A stretch of 64,000 nucleotides of DNA from contig JAKALP010000005.1 in assembly GCA_021824175.1 (NCBI GenBank), positions 124,001-188,000 of the forward strand. The letters are read 5' to 3'. A program made the position numbers and the translations under genes. Below, one piece after another: positions 16,123 to 25,798 of the stretch. Source of the stretch: Deltaproteobacteria bacterium (lineage in GTDB: Bacteria; Desulfobacterota; Desulfobacteria; Desulfobacterales; Desulfosarcinaceae). Position 1 is the first letter of the stretch, and each line of letters begins with the position of its first letter. The notes below the pieces were generated by a model. It saw only the letters and a program-made list of their open reading frames with translations. It made no database searches and was not told the origin of the DNA.

Positions 16123-17508
16123 TCAATCCTCAAGATTCAACTTATCCAACCTGTAACGGAAAGAGCGGAAGGTGATGCCCAGCAGGTCAGCGGCTTTATT
16201 TTTGTTGCCGTTGGTGCACTCCAGGGCTTTTTTGAGGTAGGCACGTTCGATTTCGGCAAGGATGTCGTCCAGAGAGACCCCTTGGGCCACTTCGTCCACA
16301 TCGAAGCGTTTGTTCTGGATACCTTCGATCCAGCGCCGTTTGTGGATGGACATGGCCAGGCTGTCGGGCAGCAGGATGTTGGTATTGGAGAGAGCCACGG
16401 AGCGCTCAATTAGGTTTTCCAGTTCGCGCACGTTGCCCGGGAAGTCATATTTTTTCAATAAATCGATGGCATAGGCGGATACCTTGTTGACTTCCTTGCC
16501 CATCTCTTTGCTGTACTTTTCAATGAAGTGTTGTGCTAGATGCTTGATGTCTGTTTTGCGCTCGCGCAGAGGCGGTACTTTGATTTCGATAACGTTGAGA
16601 CGGTAGAAGAGATCCTCCCTGAACCGTCCGCCGATCACCTCGTCTTCCAGCCGTTTGTTGGTGGCCGAGATAATGCGAATATCGACGCTAACATCCCGGG
16701 TGCCACCCACGGCCCGAAAAACCCGTTCCTGAACCGCCCGCAGCAACTTGACCTGCATGGGGATGCTAAGCTCCCCAACTTCGTCTAAAAAGACGGTTCC
16801 GCTATGGGCTGCTTCCAATAGTCCCATTTTGTCCTGGGTGGCGCCGGTGAAGGAGCCTTTTTTGTGACCGAAAAATTCACTCTCCACCAGGGTTTCGGGA
16901 ATGCCGCCGCAGTTGATGGGGATGAAGGGTTTGTCGGCCCGGTCACTATGGTCGTGAATCGCCCTGGCGATCAGTTCTTTGCCGGTGCCGCTTTCGCCGG
17001 TGATGAGAACATTGGTGCGGGTCTTGGCCACCTGGCGCACCATTTGATAGATGTGCTGCATGCGGGGGCTGCTGCCCACAATGCGGTCAAAATGAACGCT
17101 CTCTTTGAGCTCGCCTTCGCCGAGCTGCTGATCGGTGGTTTCTGTTTTGCGTTCTAATGCATTGGCGATGGTCTGCTTAAGTTCCTCATTGTCAAAGGGT
17201 TTGGGCACGTAATCATAGGCCCCTTCGTTCATGGCTTCGACCGCAGTTTCGGTGCTGGCAAAGGCTGAAATCATGATCACGACGGTGTTGGGATTCTTCT
17301 GCTTGGCGGCCCGGAGCACATCTAAACCGGTCAAATCACCCAGCCGGATGTCGCTGAGTACTAGGTCATAGATGGTTTTGCCGATCATCTCCACGGCTTT
17401 TACGCCGTTTTCAGCCAGTTCAACATGGTAGCCTTCCCTGGAGAGCATGTACTCGAGCAGCTCGCGCATGCTGCGTTCATCATCCACGACGAGTAGATTG
17501 GCGGTCAT
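16123..17508 (-). CDS. pilR: NtrC-family sigma-54 response regulator PilR
   Basis: This 461-residue protein has a receiver domain (acidic pocket DD at 9-10, phospho-acceptor Asp53 in LSDIRLGD, Lys in KPFD), an AAA+ ATPase with GESGTGKE (about 163), the sigma-54 contact loop GSFTGA, and a Fis-type C-terminal helix-turn-helix (NKNKAADLLGITFRSFRYRLDKL). The ATG at 17508 has AAGGG at 5 bases; a GTG two codons upstream is less likely. PilR activates pilA with sigma-54 when phosphorylated by PilS. No pilS is beside it or anywhere in this window. VapBC separates it from pilA. Confidence 0.93.
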   Translation of the reverse strand: MTANLLVVDDERSMRELLEYMLSREGYHVELAENGVKAVEMIGKTIYDLVLSDIRLGDLTGLDVLRAAKQKNPNTVVIMISAFASTETAVEAMNEGAYDYVPKPFDNEELKQTIANALERKTETTDQQLGEGELKESVHFDRIVGSSPRMQHIYQMVRQVAKTRTNVLITGESGTGKELIARAIHDHSDRADKPFIPINCGGIPETLVESEFFGHKKGSFTGATQDKMGLLEAAHSGTVFLDEVGELSIPMQVKLLRAVQERVFRAVGGTRDVSVDIRIISATNKRLEDEVIGGRFREDLFYRLNVIEIKVPPLRERKTDIKHLAQHFIEKYSKEMGKEVNKVSAYAIDLLKKYDFPGNVRELENLIERSVALSNTNILLPDSLAMSIHKRRWIEGIQNKRFDVDEVAQGVSLDDILAEIERAYLKKALECTNGNKNKAADLLGITFRSFRYRLDKLNLED

Positions 17509-17536
17509 AGTCACCCTTTTCGAATTTATGACTGGC

Positions 17537-17554
17537 TTCCCGCCTGCGCGGGAA
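17537..17554. repeat. short TTCCCGC palindrome, fourth relative of the dispersed repeat
   Basis: TTCCCGCCTGCGCGGGAA has 7-bp perfect arms around CTGC in the 114-bp gap between pyrC and pilR. It matches the hairpin tip of the ATTCCCGC repeats at 2.7, 3.3 and 11.5 kb. It may act as a hairpin at the pyrC 3' end, though no U-run follows. Confidence 0.6.
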
Positions 17555-17622
17555 TGATTTTAAATCTGCTCCGAACCTGGCAGGTCGAGTGGATGGATCA
17601 TTACGCGACCTGCAAATCGCTT

Positions 17623-18900
17623 CTACCCTCGATAGGTTATCCTGCCCCCCATGACGGTCAACACGGCCCTGCCTTGCAGAGTCCAGCCCTCAAAGGGCGT
17701 GTTGCGGCTCTTGGAGTGAAATATATCGGCCTGTACCGTGAACTCCTTTTTGGGATCAATCAGGGTCACATCCGCCGGCAGCCCCACGCGAATTCCAGTT
17801 TCCAACCCAAGAATACGGGCAGGAGCGGTAGCCATGCGCTCGATAAGAGTCTCTATAGATAATACCCCTTCCCTCACAAGCTTCAGCCCCAGGGGCAATG
17901 AGGTTTCCAATCCCAATATCCCATTGGCGGCCCGGTCGAATTCTACTTCTTTCTCCATTATAGAATGGGGCGCATGGTCGGTGGCAATCGCATCAAGGGT
18001 GCCGTCGGCCAAAGCTTGGCGAATGGCCTCCCGGTCCTGGTTGGACCTTAAAGGCGGATTCATCTTGGCATTGGTATTGTAATCTTCCACGGCCGTATCG
18101 GTCAGAAATAAATAATGGGGAGCGGTTTCCGCGGTCACGGCAATCCCCTCTTCTTTCCCACGCCGAATGGCGGCCACTGATTCACGCGTACTCACATGGG
18201 CGATGTGCACGGACGCGCCGGTCAAACCGGCCAGGGCGATATCGCGGGCCACCATCACGCTTTCAGCCGCGTTAGGAATGCCTCCCAGTCCCATGCGGGT
18301 GGCCACGGCGCCTTCGTTCATGGCGCCGCCTTCGGCCAAATCCAAGTCTTCGCTGTGGGAAATCACCATCAGGCCGAATCCGGCAGCATACTCCAAAGCA
18401 CGGCGCATCAACTGACTATTCATCACCGGTCGGCCGTCGTCACTGACCCCAATGGCGCCCGCGGTTTTCAGCTCGCCAAAATCCACCAACTGTTCGCCCT
18501 TGAGCCCCTTGCTAATGGCGGCCACGGGGTAAACCCTGACCAGTCCGGCTTCCTTGGCCTTGGATAAAATCAGGGCGGTCACCGCCGGATCATCGTTGAC
18601 CGGGTTGGTATTGGGCATGGTGCATACAGCCGTGAATCCTCCGGCCGCAGCGGCTCTGCTGCCGCTGTGGATGGTCTCCTTGTGTTCCTGTCCTGGCTCC
18701 CTGAAGTGCACATGCAGATCAATTAAGCCGGGTGTGAGCCAGAGGCCGTCGGCCGCGATTACCTCCAACCCCTCCAAATGGGCGGGATGGGTATAGGCGT
18801 CCTGAACCGCTGCGATGCGCCCGTTATCGATGAGTACATCGCCGGTGCGATCCATGCGTCCCGGATCGATCAAGCGGGCGCCCCTAATCAGAATCGCCAT
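17623..18900 (-). CDS. pyrC: dihydroorotase (class I)
   Basis: This 425-residue amidohydrolase makes dihydroorotate from carbamoyl-aspartate, step 3 of pyrimidine synthesis. Metal ligands are visible in [10 protein letters not shown] (His63, His65), and further family blocks are [14 protein letters not shown] and ATDHAPH. Length and the HVHFREPG motif mark the class I, PyrB-associated type. GGGAGGAGG lies 5 bases before the ATG. The gene overlaps the pyrB end by 17 bp, so the two are co-translated. Confidence 0.95.
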   Translation of the reverse strand: MAILIRGARLIDPGRMDRTGDVLIDNGRIAAVQDAYTHPAHLEGLEVIAADGLWLTPGLIDLHVHFREPGQEHKETIHSGSRAAAAGGFTAVCTMPNTNPVNDDPAVTALILSKAKEAGLVRVYPVAAISKGLKGEQLVDFGELKTAGAIGVSDDGRPVMNSQLMRRALEYAAGFGLMVISHSEDLDLAEGGAMNEGAVATRMGLGGIPNAAESVMVARDIALAGLTGASVHIAHVSTRESVAAIRRGKEEGIAVTAETAPHYLFLTDTAVEDYNTNAKMNPPLRSNQDREAIRQALADGTLDAIATDHAPHSIMEKEVEFDRAANGILGLETSLPLGLKLVREGVLSIETLIERMATAPARILGLETGIRVGLPADVTLIDPKKEFTVQADIFHSKSRNTPFEGWTLQGRAVLTVMGGRITYRG

Positions 18901-19822
18901 GTCGGCCTCCTCCCAATACCAGATACAGTAGAGCCATCCTCACGGCCACACCATTGGTCACCTGGTCCAGAATTATGGAATAAGGGCCATCGGCCACGTC
19001 GGCGGCGATTTCGATCCCACGGTTGATAGGGCCGGGATGCATGATGACCACATCTTTTTTGGCCAGGGCCACGCGCTGCCGGTTCAAACCAAAATGACGC
19101 GAATACTCCCGCTCGCTGGCCATGGTAAAACGTTTCTGGCGCTCCTTTTGGATGCGCAACATCATGATCACATCCGCATCGGATAGAGCCTCTTCCACGT
19201 TGCGAGCCACTCGCGCGCCAAGGGTTTCAATGCCCTTGGGCATCATGGTCGGTGGTCCGGCCAGCACGATTTGAGCACCCATCTTGGTCAGGCCCACAGT
19301 GTTGGAGCGCGCCACGCGGCTGTGGGTGATATCGCCCACTATGGCGACCTTCAATCCCTCCAGACGGCCCTTATGCTGGCGAATGGTGAGCATATCCAAC
19401 AACGCTTGGCTGGGGTGGGCATGGGTGCCGTCACCGGCATTGATCACCGAAGCCTTGATGCGGCTCGCCAGAAAATGGGGTGCTCCTGAATAGGCGTGAC
19501 GCAGCACCACCACATCCGGCCGCATGGCTTCGATATTCTTGGCTGTATCCAACAGAGTCTCGCCCTTTTCCAGACTGCTCATGCTGGCAGTAAGGGCAAT
19601 GCTATCTGCGCTGAGGCGTTTGGCGGCGATATCAAAGGATAGCCTGGTGCGGGTGCTGGGCTCATAGAAAAACAACACCACGGTCTTGCCCCTGAGGGCC
19701 GGTACCTTTTTGATAGGCCGCTCGGAAATCTCCCGCATGCTCTCCGCGGTGTCCAAGATCAGGTTGATCTCGGGCACTGACAAAGATGCCATGTCCAGGA
19801 TGTCTTTGTTTTCCAATGGCAT
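18884..19822 (-). CDS. pyrB: aspartate carbamoyltransferase catalytic chain
   Basis: This 312-residue enzyme joins carbamoyl phosphate and aspartate, the committed step of pyrimidine synthesis. Carbamoyl-phosphate binding motif STRTR is at 56-60. Also seen are [18 protein letters not shown], a [12 protein letters not shown] stretch and HPGPINRG. No pyrI regulatory subunit is adjacent. With the overlapping pyrC it is a PyrB-PyrC pair, which in many bacteria forms one complex. Confidence 0.96.
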   Translation of the reverse strand: MPLENKDILDMASLSVPEINLILDTAESMREISERPIKKVPALRGKTVVLFFYEPSTRTRLSFDIAAKRLSADSIALTASMSSLEKGETLLDTAKNIEAMRPDVVVLRHAYSGAPHFLASRIKASVINAGDGTHAHPSQALLDMLTIRQHKGRLEGLKVAIVGDITHSRVARSNTVGLTKMGAQIVLAGPPTMMPKGIETLGARVARNVEEALSDADVIMMLRIQKERQKRFTMASEREYSRHFGLNRQRVALAKKDVVIMHPGPINRGIEIAADVADGPYSIILDQVTNGVAVRMALLYLVLGGGRHGDSD

Positions 19823-20022
19823 GATGGACTCAGAAAATTAAGACTAAATCAGGGTTAACGAGTTCTTAAAAAGAAACGCGGTTGTTGTCAATTTGATCAA
19901 TGGGCGAGATCTATTTTTTCGCCAACCGGAAACAACTGGCTTTCTCCCGTCATCGATCCTGGTTTTCAGTGCGGTCGAATGGGAATTTCAACCAATTCCA
20001 GCTATTGTCTCAGCTATCTGTT

Positions 20023-20673
20023 TTAGTGAATAATATCACCGAGCCTACGCCAGCGCACACCAAAGTTTTCGCTGTCCCAGGACCAGTAAATCATGAAGGC
20101 TTTGCCCCGTATGGCCGAAAGATCTACGAACCCCCAAAAACGGCTGTCATTGCTCTCGTCACGATTATCCCCCATGACGAATAGCTCCCCTTCAGGAACC
20201 TTTACAGGTCCGAAGTTGTCCCGGATCTGTAATCCTGGCGGATATACCTGCGGGTCAACGTGGACTTCAAATGGATTGTTCTCCGGTTCGCCGTTCACAT
20301 ACACCTTCTTGTTTACAATCCTTATCTCGTCCCCCCCCACTCCGACAACTCTTTTTATGAAGTCCTTATCGGGGTCTTTGGGAAATTTGAAGACAATGAT
20401 ATCGCCCCGTTTGGGTTTCTCAATGGGGATTAAGGTATAATCGGTGAAAGGCACCTTGATGCCATATATAAACTTGTTCACCAGGATATAGTCACCGATA
20501 AGTAAAGTGTTTTGCATGGAGCCGGAAGGAATTTTAAACGCCTGAACCACAAAAGTTCGAATGAAAAGCGCCAAAATGATGGCAATAACCAAGGCTTCGA
20601 TATTTTCTTTAAGCTTGCTCTTGGCAGTGGGTTTACTTGCAAGGGCATGATCCTGTTTGATGTCGGTTTTCAA
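20023..20673 (-). CDS. lepB: signal peptidase I
   Basis: This 216-residue membrane protease removes signal peptides on the periplasmic side. It has one N-terminal membrane segment (ALVIAIILALFIRTFVVQAF), the catalytic Ser52 in IPSGSM, the general-base Lys in FIKRVVGVGGD, and the box GDNRDESNDSRFWG. A charged N-terminus of about 25 residues precedes the membrane helix. It does not process prepilins, which need PilD. It lies 41 bp after pgpA. Confidence 0.95.
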   Translation of the reverse strand: MKTDIKQDHALASKPTAKSKLKENIEALVIAIILALFIRTFVVQAFKIPSGSMQNTLLIGDYILVNKFIYGIKVPFTDYTLIPIEKPKRGDIIVFKFPKDPDKDFIKRVVGVGGDEIRIVNKKVYVNGEPENNPFEVHVDPQVYPPGLQIRDNFGPVKVPEGELFVMGDNRDESNDSRFWGFVDLSAIRGKAFMIYWSWDSENFGVRWRRLGDIIH

Positions 20674-20714
20674 GTTCGTGCTAACCTCTCTAATCTATTA
20701 TGAGATAATCTACC

Positions 20715-21182
20715 CTAGAATAATTTCACTAAATATATCCCAAGCCGCAAGGCAATATTGGCCATTATCCCGGCCGCGATATCATCCATGACTATCCCCC
20801 AACCGCCGCCGAGGTTTCGATCCAGTTGCCGTGCAGGTGGAGGTTTAATGACATCAAAAATTCGGAATAAAAAAAAGCCTGCTACTGCGGTGGCCATCGT
20901 AAATGGTAAGCCCAGCAAAGTGATCACCATGCCGGCGATTTCATCGATGACAATACATCCAGGGTCTTTGGTCTTGAGTTGGCGTTCCGCTTCGCCAGCG
21001 GACCAGATGGCGATTGCAATCAATAAAATGGTTGCGATGCTGGTCGCCGCCAAGCCCAGCTTGGACAGCACATATATAATAGGAATACCGACGAGGGAGC
21101 CGACCGTGCCCGGTGCGAAGGGAAAGCGCCCGGCATAGCCACCCGTTGCTAAGATCATCACCGCATGGCGCCTGGAGAACAT
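20715..21182 (-). CDS. pgpA: phosphatidylglycerophosphatase A
   Basis: This 155-residue inner-membrane phosphatase makes phosphatidylglycerol from its phosphate. Family motifs GRFPFAPGTVGSL near the N-terminus, DPGCIVIDEIAGM, FRIFDVIKPPPARQLDR and GGWGIVMDDIAAGI are intact, with three to four hydrophobic segments. Length is normal. It is followed by lepB, so this is a short envelope-related pair. Confidence 0.94.
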   Translation of the reverse strand: MFSRRHAVMILATGGYAGRFPFAPGTVGSLVGIPIIYVLSKLGLAATSIATILLIAIAIWSAGEAERQLKTKDPGCIVIDEIAGMVITLLGLPFTMATAVAGFFLFRIFDVIKPPPARQLDRNLGGGWGIVMDDIAAGIMANIALRLGIYLVKLF

Positions 21183-21302
21183 GGTTCGCTTCTATAATCT
21201 GCGCCTTGGTTTGTCAAGGCGTTGTTGATGCCGAAAGAAATACAGCCCACTATTTTCATTAGACTTTCCGGAGATCTGTCTCGTATCGAAGATTCATCTC
21301 CA

Positions 21303-22478
21303 TTATTGATTGATATTCGCACGCATAATGAGATCATACACTTGCCGCAGCGGAATTTTCCGCTCTTTGGCGATCCGCCGGCATACTTCATATTCAGGCA
21401 TCAGACGTGTTTCACCTTCCGCCCCTTGTATCCGTTTGACCGGAATCGTACCAAAGGTGGTATCTACTTCCACGGTTTCGCGCGGCAGAACAGTGCGGCT
21501 GACCTCGTAGAAGCGGACCCCCAAAGTGGTGGTTTCCGTCAACAGCCGGTTCACCACTTGGGCTCGGAGCTCGGGCGCACATAAAACCTTTATACATGTT
21601 CCGGGGCGGTTCTTTTTCATCTGGACCGGTACCCAAAAAACATCTAGGGCACCATCAACAAAAAGCTCCTCCATTAAATAACCGAAAATCTCGGGGTTCA
21701 TGTCATCGATGCAGGTTTCCACCATCATTAGTTTTTCCAATGCGCCTTCTGGCATTACCTCGGCGCAATCCCCCAGAACTATCCGTACCACATTGGGCTG
21801 TTCCCCCAACTCACGCGTGCCGGCCCCATAACCCGCTTTGATATTACGCATGGCTGGCATGGGCCCGAAGCTGGCGCGAGAGCCCGCCAGGATGGCTGCG
21901 CCGGTGGGGGTGACCAATTCACCTTCAACAGTACCGCCATATACCGGTGCGTGTTTGAGGATTTCAACCACGGCGGGTGCCGGCACTGGCAATACGCCAT
22001 GTGCGCAAGTCACAAATCCGTGTCCCATCGGCAAGGCGGATGAGAATATTTGAGTTATGCCCAGGTACTCAAAGCCCAAACACGTCCCGACAATATCAAT
22101 GATGGCATCCATGGCGCCCACTTCATGGAAATGGACTGACTCCTTGCCGCAGCCATGAACTTTGGCTTCGGCTTCGGCCAGGCAATCAAAAATCGTCAGC
22201 GCCTGCTTTTTGACGTTATCAGAATAGGGGCTGCCCTGAATCAAAGCCTCAATATGATGGAGATGACGGTGATGATGGTCTTCCTCGGTGTGCACCATCA
22301 CATGTATTGCCTGAATTCCGTTTCGCATCACATTATGGGCGGTAATATCAAAGCGGTCCAAAGGCATGTCCTGAAGTTGAGTTTTGAGCCACTCCACCGG
22401 AACCCCCAGGTGAACCAATGCTCCCAGGGTCATGTCCCCACTGATGCCGGAAAAGCAGTCAAAGTAGATTGTCCTCAT
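21303..22478 (-). CDS. larC: LarC-like nickel insertion protein (nickel-pincer cofactor)
   Basis: This 391-residue member of the LarC family inserts nickel into the pyridinium dithiocarboxylate cofactor of lactate racemase-type enzymes. Seen are DCFSGISGDMTLGALVHLG at the N-terminus, a His-rich loop EEDHHHRHLHH typical of nickel handling, VHFHEVGAMDAIIDIVG and ELVTPTGAAIL. AGGAG precedes the ATG at 22478, and the upstream ATG at 22502 would overlap the peptidase. It is one continuous frame, without the programmed shift known in Lactobacillus larC. larA, larB and larE are not in the window. Confidence 0.9.
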   Translation of the reverse strand: MRTIYFDCFSGISGDMTLGALVHLGVPVEWLKTQLQDMPLDRFDITAHNVMRNGIQAIHVMVHTEEDHHHRHLHHIEALIQGSPYSDNVKKQALTIFDCLAEAEAKVHGCGKESVHFHEVGAMDAIIDIVGTCLGFEYLGITQIFSSALPMGHGFVTCAHGVLPVPAPAVVEILKHAPVYGGTVEGELVTPTGAAILAGSRASFGPMPAMRNIKAGYGAGTRELGEQPNVVRIVLGDCAEVMPEGALEKLMMVETCIDDMNPEIFGYLMEELFVDGALDVFWVPVQMKKNRPGTCIKVLCAPELRAQVVNRLLTETTTLGVRFYEVSRTVLPRETVEVDTTFGTIPVKRIQGAEGETRLMPEYEVCRRIAKERKIPLRQVYDLIMRANINQ

Positions 22479-22485
22479 TATAAAT

Positions 22486-23631
22486 TCAGCTCCTTTCGGC
22501 ATGTATCCGGATGATCTCTATCAACAAGTTGGTTGCCCGGAGCATATCCGCCAAGGCAATGCTTTCGTTCACCGTGTGCACATTTTCCATTCCAGTTCCC
22601 AGTACGGCCGTGATAATGCCGTGTTCAGCAAAGACATTGGCGTCTGATCCGCCGCCTGAAGACGCCATATCCATGCGCTGTCCAATATGTTGAGCCGCTT
22701 GTTGCGCCAATGCTACCACCGGATGCCCGGCATCGATGAAAAGGCGTCTGAAATCACTCTGAATATCTTTTTCCAACATGGGCAGCGCCTCGCCGCTCTG
22801 CTGACGACCGGCGGCCACAGCCTGTTCAAAGGCAGACACGACGGCTGCGGTCACTTGCTCCAATTTAGCTTCATCATGACTACGCGCCTCTCCTTTGATC
22901 ACCACCAGATCAGGCACGATGTTGGTGGCCAGCCCCCCTTCAATCAGTCCGATATTGCAAGTGGTTTCCGAATCGATGCGGCCGAGGTTCAATTGAGCGA
23001 TGGCTTTGCTGGCCAGGGCAATGGCGTTGATCCCTCTCTCCGGCGCGGCGCCGGCATGGGCGGCCTTGCCGTGTATGCGGAATTCAAAGCGATTAGACGA
23101 CGGCGCCCGCGTGATAATGGCTTGCGGGTTGCGCGTATCCAGCACATATCCCATCCGGGCGGTGATTTGACCATAGTCCAAATGCTTGGCGCCCAGCAGT
23201 CCGATCTCTTCACAAATGGTGATGACCAGCTCCAGCGGCCCGCATGGAATATGATTCTCTTGAATGCAGGATATTGCTTCCAGCATCACTGCCAGAGCAC
23301 TCTTGTCATCAGCTCCCAGAATGGTATCGCCGGCGCTGGTAAAGACACCCTCTTTGAATTGAACTTTTACGCCACGGCCCGGCTCTACAGTGTCCATATG
23401 AGCGGAGAGCAATAACGGCGCTGCCGCCCGGTTACCGCGCCAGTGGGCGATCAGATTGCCGGTATTGCCGCCGACCTTGGACCCGGCCTGATCCACGGCA
23501 GTATGAAAACCAAGCTCCTGGAGCCGCTGTTGCAGCCAGCGACACAGCGCCCCCTCTTCTTTGGAAATGCTATCAATCCCAGCGAGTGTTTTGAAAGTCT
23601 CCGCGAGCCGGTCACCGTTGATTATCTTCAT
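22486..23631 (-). CDS. M20-family aminopeptidase (peptidase T-like)
   Basis: This 381-residue two-zinc peptidase has the ligand block LLLSAHMDTVEPG, the bridging Asp in ILGADDKSALAV, the catalytic pair in ITICEEIGLLGAK, a dimerisation domain with FRIHGKAAHAGAAPERGINA, and the final MENVHTVNESI histidine. It resembles PepT/tripeptidase-type M20 enzymes rather than ArgE/DapE. The ATG at 23631 is preceded by AGAGGA at 9 bases. It ends 8 bp before larC, so the two are probably co-transcribed. Confidence 0.88.
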   Translation of the reverse strand: MKIINGDRLAETFKTLAGIDSISKEEGALCRWLQQRLQELGFHTAVDQAGSKVGGNTGNLIAHWRGNRAAAPLLLSAHMDTVEPGRGVKVQFKEGVFTSAGDTILGADDKSALAVMLEAISCIQENHIPCGPLELVITICEEIGLLGAKHLDYGQITARMGYVLDTRNPQAIITRAPSSNRFEFRIHGKAAHAGAAPERGINAIALASKAIAQLNLGRIDSETTCNIGLIEGGLATNIVPDLVVIKGEARSHDEAKLEQVTAAVVSAFEQAVAAGRQQSGEALPMLEKDIQSDFRRLFIDAGHPVVALAQQAAQHIGQRMDMASSGGGSDANVFAEHGIITAVLGTGMENVHTVNESIALADMLRATNLLIEIIRIHAERS

Positions 23632-23832
23632 CTTGAGCGCTTCCTCTAAAATGATTATTTGGATATCCAAGCAAAATGGTGATTATTTGCTCCAATTCAC
23701 ATTACTCCAAATCAGTTGACATTTTTAATCTTCGGGTTAGAATGCCTCGCGATGCACCGGTTGAAAGCCTAATTCATTGCACTTGCTGTCTCAATGTCCG
23801 TGGCTTGCTTCCAATGCATCCAATCGAAATGC

Positions 23833-23930
23833 GGAAGTGGACAGCTCACTGGTGGGGCTCCCGGACTTCAAATCCGGTGTGGGGCGCTAGAACCGTCCCG
23901 GGTGGGTTCGATTCCCATGCACTTCCGCCA
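23833..23930 (+). tRNA. selC: tRNA-Sec (anticodon TCA)
   Basis: The 98-nt RNA has an acceptor stem GGAAGTGG with CACTTCC plus an encoded GCCA end, anticodon TCA in GGACTTCAAATCC, a long variable arm (GTGGGGCGC..CCGTCCCGG region) and T-arm GGTTCGATTCC. The extended 8-bp acceptor and large extra arm are diagnostic for selenocysteine tRNA. TTTTTT follows directly as terminator. The organism therefore makes selenoproteins; selA, selB and selD are not in this window. Confidence 0.95.
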
Positions 23931-24337
23931 TTTTTTATTCTGCCCACTCTGCAAGCCGTCGCCAAAAAAGGAGGGGGATGCCGCCTGAATGCGAAGTGGA
24001 ATCATATGCATTGCCGAACCCCACGGTGCTTAAAAGTCAAAAACACCGTGCGCGACGGTATCCCAAACCCATACAATTCGCAAGATCTATCCACTTGCCT
24101 TGACACCGCGCCCTTAGCGGCCAAGAAGTAAAAAACAATCCTAACTTCAATAAAATCATCCTGCCCTGGAAGACGATTGAGGGGGCTTGCGTTTATCCAA
24201 GCATACTCAAAGGAAAATTTGGCCCAAGAACTGGCGCATCGCAAATGGAGTATTACCATAGCCTACTCGACCTACGGTTGGTCGCTGGACAATCATTGAT
24301 TAACCTTTGAATCCATTGACGGCGAATGGAGCTCCGC
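23931..24337. other. 407-bp intergenic region after tRNA-Sec
   Basis: After the tRNA terminator no gene is supported. A small hairpin (CACGGTG..CACCGTG, about 24022-24050) is present. The 3' side of tRNA-Sec is a known island integration site in enterobacteria, but no integrase or duplicated tRNA end is seen here. Confidence 0.6.
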
Positions 24338-25798
24338 ATGAACCGCTTTGAGTATGACATTGGTATTATCGGCGGCGGCGCGGCCGGGTTAACAGTCGCT
24401 TCAGGCGCCGCCCAATTGGGTGCAAAAACCCTGCTGGTAGAAAAAGAAAATTCCTTGGGCGGCGATTGCCTCCACTTCGGCTGCGTGCCAAGCAAAACCT
24501 TGATCAAAAGCGCCCAGGTTTATCATTTGATGCAAAATGGTCCCCGCTATGGCTTACCGGCTATGAGTCCACCGCCAGTGGATTTCAAAGCCATACGTGA
24601 ACGCATCCGTACGGTGATCGCAGCCATCCAAAAACACGATTCCCAGGAGCGTTTTTGCGCATTGGGCGCCCAGGTGGCGTTTGGTGCGGCCCGGTTTACA
24701 GATGAGCATACCATCGTAGTCAATGGCGAACACTTCAATGCCAAAAACTGGGTAATTGCCACTGGCTCTTCGCCGATGGTTCCTCCCATACCTGGTTTGG
24801 CTCAAAGCCGCTATTTAACCAACCGGGAGATTTTTTACCTGGATCATCTGCCGACCTCCGTGATTATCTTGGGCGCCGGCCCCATAGGAATTGAAATGGC
24901 CCAGGCGTTTAACCGGCTGGGTACCCGGGTGACGGTAATTGACCGCGCCGATCAGATCCTGATCAAAGAAGACAAAGTTATGGCCGATAGTGTCATGGCC
25001 GTGCTGGCCGCAGAAGGCGTGGTCTTTCATCTCGAAGCCCTGATTGAAAAAGTTGTCAATGATGGGCAAATGCAGACTGTGACCATCAAAGATAAACAAG
25101 GAAAAATACATTGCCTCAGTGCCGAAGAAATTCTAGTAGCCATGGGACGCAAACCAAACGTGCAGGAGCTATGGTTGGAGGAGATCGGCATACAAACCAG
25201 CCGTTCGGGAATTGTGGTGGACGCGCGCATGCGCACCAGCCAAAAGCACATTTATGCGGCCGGTGATGTGCACGGCGGTTTTCAGTTCACCCATGCGGCC
25301 GGCTATGAAGGCGGTATCGTGGTGAGCAATGCCATCTTTCATTTGCCGCGCAAAGCGGATTACACCTTTTTGCCATGGTGCACTTACACCGACCCGGAGT
25401 TGGCCAGCATTGGCATGAATGAAAAAACAGCTTACCAAATAGGCCTTAAGATCAACGTATGGGAAGAAGAATTTCGATCCAATGACCGTGGCCTGGCGGA
25501 AGACCAGACGCTCGGCCGCATCCGAATGATCGTGGATGAAAAGGAAAAACCGCTGGGCGTCCAGATTCTGGGACCGCATGCCGGTGAACTGGTTGGAGAG
25601 TGGGTTGCCGCTTTGAATGGGAAAGTAAAGTTGGCCACCTTGGCCGCGGCCATTCATCCCTACCCTACCCTTTCCGAAATCAATAAACGGGTGACCGGAT
25701 CGGTATTTGCGCCCAAGATCTTTTCTCCGCGAATGCGCAAAGGTTTAAAATTCTTCTTTAGCCTTAAGGGAAGAGCATGCACACTGGAAGAGAAGTAA
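24338..25798 (+). CDS. mercuric reductase-like FAD pyridine-nucleotide disulfide oxidoreductase
   Basis: This 486-residue flavoprotein has FAD motif GIIGGGAAGL at the N-terminus, redox-active disulfide GDCLHFGCVPSK (Cys-x4-Cys), NAD(P) motif GAGPIGIEMAQAF, second FAD motif YAAGDV, and a C-terminal dimerisation domain with AAIHPYPTLSE. It lacks the N-terminal HMA domain and the C-terminal vicinal cysteines needed for Hg(II) reduction, so true MerA activity is doubtful. GGAG at 6 bases supports the ATG at 24338 over 24326. Its end overlaps the TVP38-like gene by 22 bp; this pairing is frequent, with unknown purpose. Confidence 0.9.
   Translation: MNRFEYDIGIIGGGAAGLTVASGAAQLGAKTLLVEKENSLGGDCLHFGCVPSKTLIKSAQVYHLMQNGPRYGLPAMSPPPVDFKAIRERIRTVIAAIQKHDSQERFCALGAQVAFGAARFTDEHTIVVNGEHFNAKNWVIATGSSPMVPPIPGLAQSRYLTNREIFYLDHLPTSVIILGAGPIGIEMAQAFNRLGTRVTVIDRADQILIKEDKVMADSVMAVLAAEGVVFHLEALIEKVVNDGQMQTVTIKDKQGKIHCLSAEEILVAMGRKPNVQELWLEEIGIQTSRSGIVVDARMRTSQKHIYAAGDVHGGFQFTHAAGYEGGIVVSNAIFHLPRKADYTFLPWCTYTDPELASIGMNEKTAYQIGLKINVWEEEFRSNDRGLAEDQTLGRIRMIVDEKEKPLGVQILGPHAGELVGEWVAALNGKVKLATLAAAIHPYPTLSEINKRVTGSVFAPKIFSPRMRKGLKFFFSLKGRACTLEEK

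Noticed and set aside
22687-23415. 242-residue plus-strand frame opposite the M20 peptidase
   Set aside because: The peptidase frame has all metal-site motifs; this one is a shadow.
23931-24337. Genomic island integrated at tRNA-Sec
   Set aside because: No integrase, no repeated tRNA 3' end and normal housekeeping genes on both sides within the window.
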